Origin: an uncultured Roseburia sp.
GTDB lineage: Bacteria > Bacillota > Clostridia > Lachnospirales > Lachnospiraceae
DNA: 31,510 nucleotides
Direction of reading: 5' to 3'
Assembly: GCA_934317215.1 (NCBI GenBank)
Contig: CAKREH010000039.1
Location: 1 to 31,510 of the forward strand
Shown here: positions 12,553 to 19,878 of the stretch, one piece after another
How the letters are laid out: each line of letters opens with the position of its first letter
Numbering within the stretch: position 1 is the stretch's first letter
Translations under genes and position numbers: made by a program
The notes under the pieces: model-generated
What the model saw: only the letters and a program-made list of their open reading frames with translations
Told to the model about the DNA's origin: nothing
Databases searched by the model: none

Positions 12553-15519
12553 TTAGTCCTCAGCTTTTACCGCATCTGTTTTGATAATAAATTTAACACT
12601 TCCGTTCACGCCATCTGCAATGTCCGTGTAGGTCTGATAATCAGCACCGGCATCTAATACAGCCTGGATACGGTCGATCAGCGGTTCGATATCGCCATTG
12701 TAAGAATTGATGATCTCATCGATTCCATCCTCGCTGAACTCAGTAATTCCATCTGCAAGTTTATGTGCTCCGTCAGAAAGTTCTCCCACACCGTCAATGA
12801 TCGCATCGGTACCATCACTTAAAGTACCTGCACCATCGTTTAATTTATCATTGTTGGAAACAAGTGTGGATGCCCCGCTTGCAAGCTGGTCTGTACCGCT
12901 CTTTAACTGGTCAGCTCCTGTTGCAAGTGCCCCTGATTTCTCTTTTAGCTGTCCGATACCGCCATCTAAGGTATTTAAACCATCGGAAAGATCAGATGCT
13001 CCTTTGTGGAGTGTGGTTGCTCCGTCTGCCACCTGTCCTGCTCCGCTTGCAAGGTCTGCTGCTCCTTTTTTCAGTGTTCCTGCTCCCGTTGCAAGATCTC
13101 CGGCACCTTTCTTTAACTTGGTTGCTCCACTTGCAAGATCACTTGCTCCTTTTTTCAGTGTTCCTGCTCCTGTTGCAAGATTTGCTGCTCCTGTCTTTAA
13201 GGTTCCTGCTCCCGTTGCAAGATCTGCTGCTCCCGTCTTTAAGGTTCCTGCTCCCGTTGCAAGATCTGCTGCTCCTGTCTTTAAGGTTCCTGCTCCTGTT
13301 GCAAGATTTGCTGCTCCTGTCTTTAAGTCTCCTGCTCCTGTTGCAAGATTTGCTGCTCCCTCTGCTACCTGGGCTGAACCGGCTGCTGCTGCATCTGCTC
13401 CGGCAGAAAGCTGGCTTGCTCCATTATATACATTCTGGGCACCTGCCACAAGCTGACTGGCTCCTGTTGTTAAAGCAGTCATCTGATCCTGTGTTTCCTG
13501 ACCAGCAAGCATTCCTGCCACTGTGTCAATGACACCTGCTGCTCCATCCACCTGTGATTTTGCTGCCTGAAGTGTAGCAATCTGAGTCGTAAGATCAGAA
13601 ATCTGTTTTGCAGCTTCTGCTGCCTGATCTGCCGAATAACCTCCCGTGACAGATGCCTGTGCCAGTGTCTGTACAGCTGCGCTTAACTGAGCACCTAATG
13701 CCTGAATTGCAGCATCTGCATCTGTATATGCAACTTTTGTTTCTTCCTGAAACTTCGTATAGAAGCCCTCTTTATTTGCTGCAAGATCAGTTCCCATCTG
13801 ATTCAACTTTCCGATCAGAGTTCCCACACCTGCATTTAACTGCGCTGCTCCATCGGATACCTGCTGTGTTCCACTCACCAGATTTTTCATCTCTGCAGCC
13901 AGTGTCTGCACACCATCATTCACCTGAGCTGCCCCGCCAGACAAGGTATTTGCTCCATCCGAAAGGTTCGCTGCCCCTGTCGATAAAGTATTTGCTCCAT
14001 CCGAAAGATTCGTTGCTCCGGCTGATAAAGTATCTGCTCCGGTAGAAAGATCATTTACTCCGCTTGATAACGTATTTGCTCCGGTGGAAAGATCACTTGC
14101 TCCGCTTGATAACGTATTTGCTCCATCGGAAAGATCGCTTGCTCCGCCCTTTAAAGTATCCGCTCCGTCGGAAAGTGAGTTCACACCTGTAGATAATGTA
14201 TCTGCTCCGGTGGAGAGATCACTTGCTCCCTTAGACAGTGTATTTGCTCCGGTGGAAACATCTTTTGCACCATTCTTTAAGGTTCCTGCGCCATCCTTTA
14301 AGGAAGCTGCTCCCTGAGCTGCACTTGCTGAACCATCTTTTAAGGTTCCGATTCCGCTGATCAGTGTCGGTACACTTCCTGCTAAAGAATCAACACCATC
14401 CTTTAAAGTTCCGATTCCGTTGGATAATGTGCTTGCACCGTCTGTGTAGTCCTTAATACCGGTCTGTAAAGTTCCAACTCCGTCTTTAAATTCACCCATC
14501 TTGGATTTTAAAGTGTCTACACCGTCTGCAAGATCACTGGAACCATCCTTTAACTGGTCAGCTGCATCGGTCAATGTATCTAATATATCATCGATCTCGG
14601 AAAAATCTGCATCTCCATCCTGGCTGATAAAGTTTGTCGCGTTCACTACGGCAGTCATCACTGTATCTAAGGAGAAGTTTTCCACATCGGCTGTAACTTC
14701 CACATAATCCGGAATTGATACATCTCCGTCAAAATCAGAATCATCCACGTCTAAGCTCTCTTTTAAGCCCGGAAGTGCATATCCGACTACGATATTATTT
14801 TTGCCATCGGAGATCACTTTACCATTGGTAACTTTTACATTGGAAAAGCTGTCGTCTAATACCATTCCGCTGATTGCTGCAAAAGGAACATAGATCTCTT
14901 CCTCTTTCCCTGCAATCTTAGCCTTTACTTTCTCATTGTTTGTATAATCAAAACGTATCGTCACTTTACCGGATTTTCCTGCAAGATCCTCCGGCTTTAC
15001 TTTCTTGCCATCTAAAGAATAAGTAATGGTCTGGGATACCGGAGCTTCTTTTGTGGAAGTTCCCTGATAGTAGATATCATTGCCGTCTGCCTGCCAGGTC
15101 AGTTTATTTCCGCTCTGTTTGAATGTCTCATCACCCTTTACATTTTCAATGTCTTTTAAGTCTGAGGCATCCTCGATCGTTTTCTTATTTTCATCATTGA
15201 TCAGATGATCAGAGACGATCACCTTGCGCTCTTTTCCGGTGCTGTCAGCAAGTACATATACGGTTTCTTCCTTGCCGATCTCTTTCTCACTGAATTTGAT
15301 GCTGTCATCTAATGCATCTTTTAACTTGCTCTCTGCATCTGATTTTTTGCTGTCTTTTTCAGTACTCTCTGTACTTTCCGTGCTCGCCTGTGCTGTCTTT
15401 GCAGCAAATACGTCTGCTGAGGAAACGCCTGTTCCAACCATTCCGACTACCAGCACACCTGCAATGATACGAATCACATATTTCTTTGTAAATCTTTTCT
15501 TTAATTCCGGTAATTTCAT
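12553..15519 (-). CDS. giant extracytoplasmic heptad-repeat (xxxLxxG) protein, YhgE/Pip-like
   Basis: 988 residues. Residues 15-38 form a signal peptide or N-terminal anchor (YVIRIIAGVLVVGMVGTG, then VFAA). A Ser/Thr/Glu/Lys-rich stretch and a beta-rich globular region extend to about 300. Two long blocks of xxxLxxG heptads follow, at about 318-573 and 683-925, with units such as DLSTGAD, TLSTGVN, NLATGAG and TLKTGAA. They are separated by an Ala/Gln-rich helical segment (about 573-683). This repeat type occurs in YhgE/Pip and EsaA-like proteins and in MMPL-linked coiled coils. Unlike YhgE there are no C-terminal membrane helices. GGAGGG lies seven bases before the ATG, 20 bp after the MMPL stop. 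I infer an external rod or channel extension for the MMPL exporter. Confidence 0.85.
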   Translation of the reverse strand: MKLPELKKRFTKKYVIRIIAGVLVVGMVGTGVSSADVFAAKTAQASTESTESTEKDSKKSDAESKLKDALDDSIKFSEKEIGKEETVYVLADSTGKERKVIVSDHLINDENKKTIEDASDLKDIENVKGDETFKQSGNKLTWQADGNDIYYQGTSTKEAPVSQTITYSLDGKKVKPEDLAGKSGKVTIRFDYTNNEKVKAKIAGKEEEIYVPFAAISGMVLDDSFSNVKVTNGKVISDGKNNIVVGYALPGLKESLDVDDSDFDGDVSIPDYVEVTADVENFSLDTVMTAVVNATNFISQDGDADFSEIDDILDTLTDAADQLKDGSSDLADGVDTLKSKMGEFKDGVGTLQTGIKDYTDGASTLSNGIGTLKDGVDSLAGSVPTLISGIGTLKDGSASAAQGAASLKDGAGTLKNGAKDVSTGANTLSKGASDLSTGADTLSTGVNSLSDGADTLKGGASDLSDGANTLSSGASDLSTGANTLSSGVNDLSTGADTLSAGATNLSDGANTLSTGAANLSDGANTLSGGAAQVNDGVQTLAAEMKNLVSGTQQVSDGAAQLNAGVGTLIGKLNQMGTDLAANKEGFYTKFQEETKVAYTDADAAIQALGAQLSAAVQTLAQASVTGGYSADQAAEAAKQISDLTTQIATLQAAKSQVDGAAGVIDTVAGMLAGQETQDQMTALTTGASQLVAGAQNVYNGASQLSAGADAAAAGSAQVAEGAANLATGAGDLKTGAANLATGAGTLKTGAADLATGAGTLKTGAADLATGAGTLKTGAANLATGAGTLKKGASDLASGATKLKKGAGDLATGAGTLKKGAADLASGAGQVADGATTLHKGASDLSDGLNTLDGGIGQLKEKSGALATGADQLKSGTDQLASGASTLVSNNDKLNDGAGTLSDGTDAIIDGVGELSDGAHKLADGITEFSEDGIDEIINSYNGDIEPLIDRIQAVLDAGADYQTYTDIADGVNGSVKFIIKTDAVKAED
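13045..13359. repeat. 42-bp tandem coding repeats, heptad block 2
   Basis: About seven near-identical 42-bp units, each encoding two heptads (ATLKTGA-type plus NLATGAG-type), with mostly silent differences. They lie inside the heptad-repeat gene. Such high DNA identity points to recent unit duplication or ongoing homogenisation, not only to selection on the protein pattern. Confidence 0.85.
13930..14253. repeat. 21/42-bp coding repeats, heptad block 1
   Basis: Around fifteen 21-bp units encoding (G)A-x-x-L-S-x-G heptads (residues about 423-530 of the heptad-repeat protein). They are less uniform than the block at 13045 but still recur with a clear 42-bp alternation of N-T-L-S and D-L-S types. 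Confidence 0.75.
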
Positions 15520-15539
15520 CTTTTTTCCCTCCTGCTGTT

Positions 15540-17657
15540 TTACTGAACTGAAACATGATCCTGAGTATTTACACCTGACGGATCTCCTTTATAACGAAAA
15601 CCTGCACTTGTTGCACAGATTAATTTATCAAATACCATAAACATTGCCGGCAGAATAAATGCTACGACGACAAGACTGATCAGGGCACCTCTTGCAAGAA
15701 GCATACATAAGGAACTGATCATATCGATACTGGAGTATAATCCAACACCAAATGTTGCTGCGAAGAAACTTAATGCACTGACGATGACTGACTGTAAGGA
15801 ACTGTCTAATGCTGTTCTTACTGCTTCACGTTTTTCTGCTCCGTGGTTTCTTGCTCTCTTATATTTGTTTGTCATAAGAATTGCATAGTCAACGGTTGCA
15901 CCGAGCTGGATCGTTCCGATTACGATAGAAGCGATAAATGGAAGAACCGTTCCGGTATAATGTGGGATACCCATGTTGATGAAGATTGCAAACTCAATGA
16001 CCATAACAAGGATGACCGGCAGTGAAACTGATTTCAGTACAAATGCGATGATAATGAAGATCAGAATAATGGAAACCGCATTTACTGTGTTGAAGTCAGT
16101 GTTGGTAATGGTGATCAGATCCTCCGTACATGGAGCCTCACCGATTAACATTGCAGTGTCATCATACTTTTTAATGATATCACGGATCGCATCACACTGT
16201 GCATTTACCTCATCAGATCCGGTTTTATACTCAGACATAACATAGATCATCTGATATTTTCCGTTATCAAGCATTTCTTTGATATCATCCGGGATCATAT
16301 CCTTCGGTACAGTCGGTCCCATCACGGAATCAAGTCCCAGTGCCAGTTTGACGCCATCCACATCAGAAATCTCATTTTCCATATTTCTTGCATCTTTGGA
16401 GTTTAGACCGCTGCTTGCAAGGATCACATGGGTTGCACCCATATCAAAATCATTTTCCAGCGTGTTTCCTGCTTTTACACTCTCCAAATTATCCGGAAGT
16501 GTCCCCACCAGATCGTAATATACCTGATTGTGGTTCTGTCCGTAAAAGGCAGGTCCAATGATCACTAAGAATAAAATAATAAAAATCCAGTAATGTTTTG
16601 TCACAAATCCACCGATACGTCCAAGATCCGGTATGATGGCTTTGTGTCTTGTCTTTTCGATCCATTTATCCATTGCAAGGATCATGGAAGGAAGAATTGT
16701 AACACAGCCGATAACACCAAATACAACACCTTTTGCCATAACAATACCAAGGTCCATACCAAGTGTAAATGTCATGAAACACATTGCAAGGAATCCGGCA
16801 ATCGTCGTGATGGAACTTCCGACTACAGAAGTTAACGTCTGTGAGATCGCATGGGACATTGCACGTTTTCTGTCATCCGGGTAACGCTCCTGGTTCTCTA
16901 AGTAGCTGTGCCACAGGAAAATGGAGTAGTCCATCGTAACTGCGAGCTGTAATACCGCTGCAAGAGCCTGTGTAACGAAGGAGATCTCCCCGGCAATAAA
17001 GTTTGTTCCAAGGTTGTATACGATCGCCATACCGATACTCAAAAGAAAGATAAACGGTAAAAGGAACGAATCCATTGTAAGTGCAAGCACCAGTGCAGAT
17101 AATCCGGCTGCGATCACAACATACATGATCACCTCACTGTTACAGATCTTTTTGATATCCGTAACAACTGCGGACATACCGCTTAACAGACACTGTTCAT
17201 TGGTCAGCCCGCGGATCTCCTCGATGGCATCGAGCGTTTCATCTGCTGACATGGATGTGTCAAACGTAATGATCATCAGCTGGCTTCCTGTATCTGCATT
17301 CTGCAGGGAATCTCTCAGATCATCCGGCAGCAGATCCATCGGAATCGAGATATCAGCAAGTGCGCCGTACCATAAAACATCTTTGACATGGTCGATATCT
17401 TTTAATTTATCCTCTAACTGCGATATCTCCTTGTCCTGCATCCCGTCTATGACTGCAACGGAAAAAGCACCTGTTCCAAACTCATCTAACAGGATATCCT
17501 GTCCTTTCATCGTCTCAATATCTCCCGGGAGATATGAGAGGATATCGTAATTGATTCGCGTATTCATGTAGATGATCCCGGTCGGTATCAATAACAGAAA
17601 ACTCAGGATCAGAATCGGAATACGGAATTTTACTACCCATTTTCCAAACTTAATCAT
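15540..17657 (-). CDS. MMPL/RND-family membrane transporter
   Basis: About 705 residues with the internal duplication typical of MMPL exporters. Each half has one helix (ILILSFLLLIPTGIIY; WIFIILFLVIIGPAFYG), a large extracytoplasmic domain (both with DIL/LPGD- or LPDNLE-type starts) and a five-helix bundle (LAAVLQLAVTMDYSIFLWHSY; IGTIQLGATVDYAILMTNKY). The VTMDYSIF and ATVDYAIL motifs hold the aspartate-tyrosine pair used for proton coupling. I chose the ATG giving MIKFGKWVV. A GTG three codons upstream and one at 17714 are possible, and the ribosome site is weak in all cases. Candidate cargo is lipid, glycolipid or a toxic amphiphile. It is followed by the heptad-repeat gene and preceded by TetR, which likely represses it. 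Confidence 0.88.
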   Translation of the reverse strand: MIKFGKWVVKFRIPILILSFLLLIPTGIIYMNTRINYDILSYLPGDIETMKGQDILLDEFGTGAFSVAVIDGMQDKEISQLEDKLKDIDHVKDVLWYGALADISIPMDLLPDDLRDSLQNADTGSQLMIITFDTSMSADETLDAIEEIRGLTNEQCLLSGMSAVVTDIKKICNSEVIMYVVIAAGLSALVLALTMDSFLLPFIFLLSIGMAIVYNLGTNFIAGEISFVTQALAAVLQLAVTMDYSIFLWHSYLENQERYPDDRKRAMSHAISQTLTSVVGSSITTIAGFLAMCFMTFTLGMDLGIVMAKGVVFGVIGCVTILPSMILAMDKWIEKTRHKAIIPDLGRIGGFVTKHYWIFIILFLVIIGPAFYGQNHNQVYYDLVGTLPDNLESVKAGNTLENDFDMGATHVILASSGLNSKDARNMENEISDVDGVKLALGLDSVMGPTVPKDMIPDDIKEMLDNGKYQMIYVMSEYKTGSDEVNAQCDAIRDIIKKYDDTAMLIGEAPCTEDLITITNTDFNTVNAVSIILIFIIIAFVLKSVSLPVILVMVIEFAIFINMGIPHYTGTVLPFIASIVIGTIQLGATVDYAILMTNKYKRARNHGAEKREAVRTALDSSLQSVIVSALSFFAATFGVGLYSSIDMISSLCMLLARGALISLVVVAFILPAMFMVFDKLICATSAGFRYKGDPSGVNTQDHVSVQ

Positions 17658-17729
17658 CTTTTTCACTCTTTTCTTTCTTATTATTTTCCTGTGACATACA
17701 TTTCCCCCAGCCACAATTTCTTTTAGTGT

Positions 17730-17762
17730 AAAAAAAAAGACTGAATCTGAAAAGATTCAATC
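17730..17762 (-). terminator. intrinsic terminator between tetR and the MMPL gene
   Basis: On the minus strand, 10-bp arms (17739-17748 with 17753-17762, one mismatch) and a 4-nt loop are followed by nine T (17730-17738). It ends the HD-GYP/TetR transcript, but it also lies downstream of the apparent MMPL promoter at 17783, so it may act as a leader attenuator. Confidence 0.8.
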
Positions 17763-17782
17763 TAATTTCTCTGTAGTATCTA

Positions 17783-17823
17783 ATTATACAAATTGCCCAA
17801 AATGTATATTAAAGTTAACATTT
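17783..17823 (-). promoter_or_regulatory. candidate MMPL promoter and TetR operator
   Basis: A perfect TATAAT (minus strand, 17783-17788) has a weak TTAATA 18 bp upstream. An imperfect 24-bp dyad with arms AAATGT (17800-17805) and ACATTT (17818-17823) covers that -35 region, where a TetR dimer would block polymerase. The next 40 bp contain the terminator hairpin. The rest of the gap from 17658 to 17851 shows no better promoter. Confidence 0.4.
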
Positions 17824-17851
17824 GATTCCGATTGTATATATGGATTACTGA

Positions 17852-18418
17852 TTAAATTTCCGCTAAAATATCTTCCATGGATCTCTTTATGATGTAATCA
17901 TAGATCTCTGCTAACTCCCTCGCTGAGATCGTCATCCCGGACTGGATCCAGTTCATGACAATATAGCACATGGACTGTGCATAATACGCAGCAATACGTT
18001 CCGGTGTCAGCCAGACATACTTTGGTTTCTTCGTGGCTGCCGAACGTTCAAACACCCGCAGGAACACTTTCATGATACAGGATTGTGCAATGCTCTCAAA
18101 CGAGTTCTGTCCCTCTAAGCGGCTCGCCTTCTGATAAAACTCCTTTTCTTTTTCAATGTTGGAAAACAAAAGTACCAGTGCCTCATTTACCATTCCATTT
18201 TGTATCAGCGGCTCTGACGGAGCGATCAGCTGTGTATCTATGATCCACTCCAAAAGTTCATATTTGTCCTGAAAATGGTTATAAAATGTCGGCCGTATCA
18301 CGCCTGCTTTATCTGTAATCTCTTTGATCGTAATCTTCTCGATCGGCTGTTTTAATGCAAGCTCTTTAAAACTTTCTGCCAAAAGCGTATCTATCGCGCT
18401 CTTTCCCTGTCCAGTCAT
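17852..18418 (-). CDS. TetR/AcrR family transcriptional regulator
   Basis: 188 residues. The N-terminal helix-turn-helix covers about 10-55 (ESFKELALKQPIEKITIKEI, then DKAGVIRPTFYNHFQDKYELLEWII), with the family's TFYNHF recognition helix. The C-terminal helical ligand domain ends in MNWIQSGMTISARELAEIYDYI, close to the TetR_C_7/DhaS-like type. GGGAG lies two bases before the ATG. It starts 18 bp after the HD-GYP stop, so it shares that transcript, and it lies directly upstream of the MMPL operon, its most likely target. The inducer is unknown. Confidence 0.9.
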   Translation of the reverse strand: MTGQGKSAIDTLLAESFKELALKQPIEKITIKEITDKAGVIRPTFYNHFQDKYELLEWIIDTQLIAPSEPLIQNGMVNEALVLLFSNIEKEKEFYQKASRLEGQNSFESIAQSCIMKVFLRVFERSAATKKPKYVWLTPERIAAYYAQSMCYIVMNWIQSGMTISARELAEIYDYIIKRSMEDILAEI

Positions 18419-18436
18419 ATCTCCCTCAAAGTCTTC

Positions 18437-19489
18437 TTACATAATCATTCTTCCAATGGTAATGCTAAGTCCTTCCGGATCATCCCGCAGATTGAGCATC
18501 CCGCCTGTCTCCACGATCCGTACCAGCGGTCTTAACGAAAAGTCCCTGAAATTCTTCGCCACAATACCATGCTGCCCGTTCGACAGCAGTACTTCGCATC
18601 CAATCGGATATACCGCCATTCTGCGTAAAAATATATTGACTAACTTCGGGTCAAATTCTGCTCCCGCCATCGCCATCATATATTCGATTGCATCCGCCGG
18701 CGAGAGTTGTTCTCTGCCGGGACGTTTTGAGATCATCGCATCATAGCTGTCCGTGACTTTAATGATCCTCGCATATAACGGGATATCATCTCCGGATTTG
18801 CCGATCGGATATCCCTCACCGTTGTACCATTCATGGTGCATCAGCACTCCGGTATAAACGAGTGACGGAAACTGATAAGATGCTTTTAAAAACTCAGTTC
18901 CAAGCTTTGTATGGCTCTTCCACGCTTCTCTGTCTGCCCCGGTGAGCGGCCATCTTCCATTTGAGATCTCCTCCGGCAGAAACTTCTTTCCTATATCATG
19001 CAGCATCGCAGCGGTTCCAAGATCATATAATTTGCTCCGCTCGAGTCCGTATCTTGCCCCCACCATGATTGAAAGCACACCGACATTGACGGAATGGTAA
19101 TAGATGTATTCATCATAGTTGCGAATGTCCATCATATTGAACATTACATCACCGTTTTTTAAGATATCCTCCACAACATTTTTGACTGTCATACGCAGCT
19201 TTACTTCATCCACCGGCAGTTCACTCTCATCCGTATCAAAATCAAACAGATCATGAATCAGCTTCAATGCATGGCAACGCACCTGCGGAGTCAGCACCTG
19301 CTGTATTTCGATTCCACTGGTAAATTCATCATCTATGTATATTCCAGGATATCCGAGAAACTCCAGGTTGGATATATATTCTGATGTCAAAAGCAGGTGC
19401 TTCGCCAGAAGGAGTCTTCCCTCTCCATCATAAATATCCTGTCCAAGAGCCATTCCCGGCTTCAGCCTGCTCGTCGGTATATAGCGCAT
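18437..19489 (-). CDS. HD-GYP domain protein, probable c-di-GMP phosphodiesterase
   Basis: 350 residues. The N-terminal part (about 1-100) has no recognised sensor domain but begins with IPTSRLKPGMALGQDIYDGEGRLLLAKHL-type sequence common ahead of HD-GYP domains. The catalytic domain (about 105-295) keeps the metal ligands H132, H164-D165 (LHDIGKK), H193, H218-H219 and D247, and the signature HHEWYNGEGYP (218-228). A C-terminal beta-rich segment (GCEVLLSNGQHGIVAKNF) follows. HD-GYP enzymes cleave c-di-GMP or cGAMP. AAAGGA is seven bases before the ATG. It is co-transcribed with the 76-residue protein and TetR from the shared promoter at 19820-19848. Confidence 0.9.
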   Translation of the reverse strand: MRYIPTSRLKPGMALGQDIYDGEGRLLLAKHLLLTSEYISNLEFLGYPGIYIDDEFTSGIEIQQVLTPQVRCHALKLIHDLFDFDTDESELPVDEVKLRMTVKNVVEDILKNGDVMFNMMDIRNYDEYIYYHSVNVGVLSIMVGARYGLERSKLYDLGTAAMLHDIGKKFLPEEISNGRWPLTGADREAWKSHTKLGTEFLKASYQFPSLVYTGVLMHHEWYNGEGYPIGKSGDDIPLYARIIKVTDSYDAMISKRPGREQLSPADAIEYMMAMAGAEFDPKLVNIFLRRMAVYPIGCEVLLSNGQHGIVAKNFRDFSLRPLVRIVETGGMLNLRDDPEGLSITIGRMIM

Positions 19490-19531
19490 GTACTCGTCCT
19501 TTCAATTAACAGTATCTATATTTTATAACAT

Positions 19532-19762
19532 TTATTCGTCAAATTCAACTGTCACAAAGTACCCTTTTGGAGTTTCTTTGACATCTGCGACCCTTCCCTC
19601 TCTTGATCTGATCCGCTCGCTTACCGCATAATTGGCAGACATCGCATATGCCTTCCCCAGTGTATAATAATAGGAACTCGGAAGTTTTCCCTCCGTGACT
19701 GGCAGTACATCTCCAATCTCAAGTAATCCCGTGCGCTCCATTTTAAACTCTTCGCGTCTCAT
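19532..19762 (-). CDS. 76-residue conserved-looking small protein, function unknown
   Basis: I do not recognise this protein. The sequence looks folded and beta-rich: MERTGLLEIGDVLPVTEGKL, then ANYAVSERIRSREGRVADVK and a final strand GYFVTVEFDE, with no membrane span. The start is uncertain: the ATG at 19762 has a GGGG-type site, while an internal ATG eight codons later has GAAGAG upstream. It is the first gene after the shared promoter and lies 42 bp before the HD-GYP gene, so it may be a partner or modulator of that enzyme. Confidence 0.7.
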   Translation of the reverse strand: MRREEFKMERTGLLEIGDVLPVTEGKLPSSYYYTLGKAYAMSANYAVSERIRSREGRVADVKETPKGYFVTVEFDE

Positions 19763-19803
19763 TTTCTTTCCCCGTCTTTCTTATGGCTATATCTAAAGCA
19801 CCA

Positions 19804-19848
19804 TTGTCACACCAAAAGCATTATAGTATAATGTTACTACATTCTCAA
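19804..19848. promoter_or_regulatory. symmetric bidirectional promoter of the two HD-GYP units
   Basis: On the plus strand, TTGTCA (19804-19809), 17 bp, TATAAT (19827-19832). On the minus strand, TTGAGA (19843-19848), 17 bp, TATAAT (19820-19825). The two -10 elements touch across one G and form the perfect palindrome CATTATAGTATAATG, so each promoter's spacer contains the other's -10. The rest of the 116-bp gap (19763-19878) holds only the two ribosome sites. Confidence 0.85.
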
Positions 19849-19878
19849 GAAAAATCACTTCCGGAGGCTCCTTAACCT

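Noticed and set aside
12707..14317. Long plus-strand open frames opposite the heptad-repeat gene
   Set aside because: They are low-complexity shadows of the repeat on the coding strand, without ribosome sites, and the minus-strand protein has a coherent signal peptide and heptad pattern.
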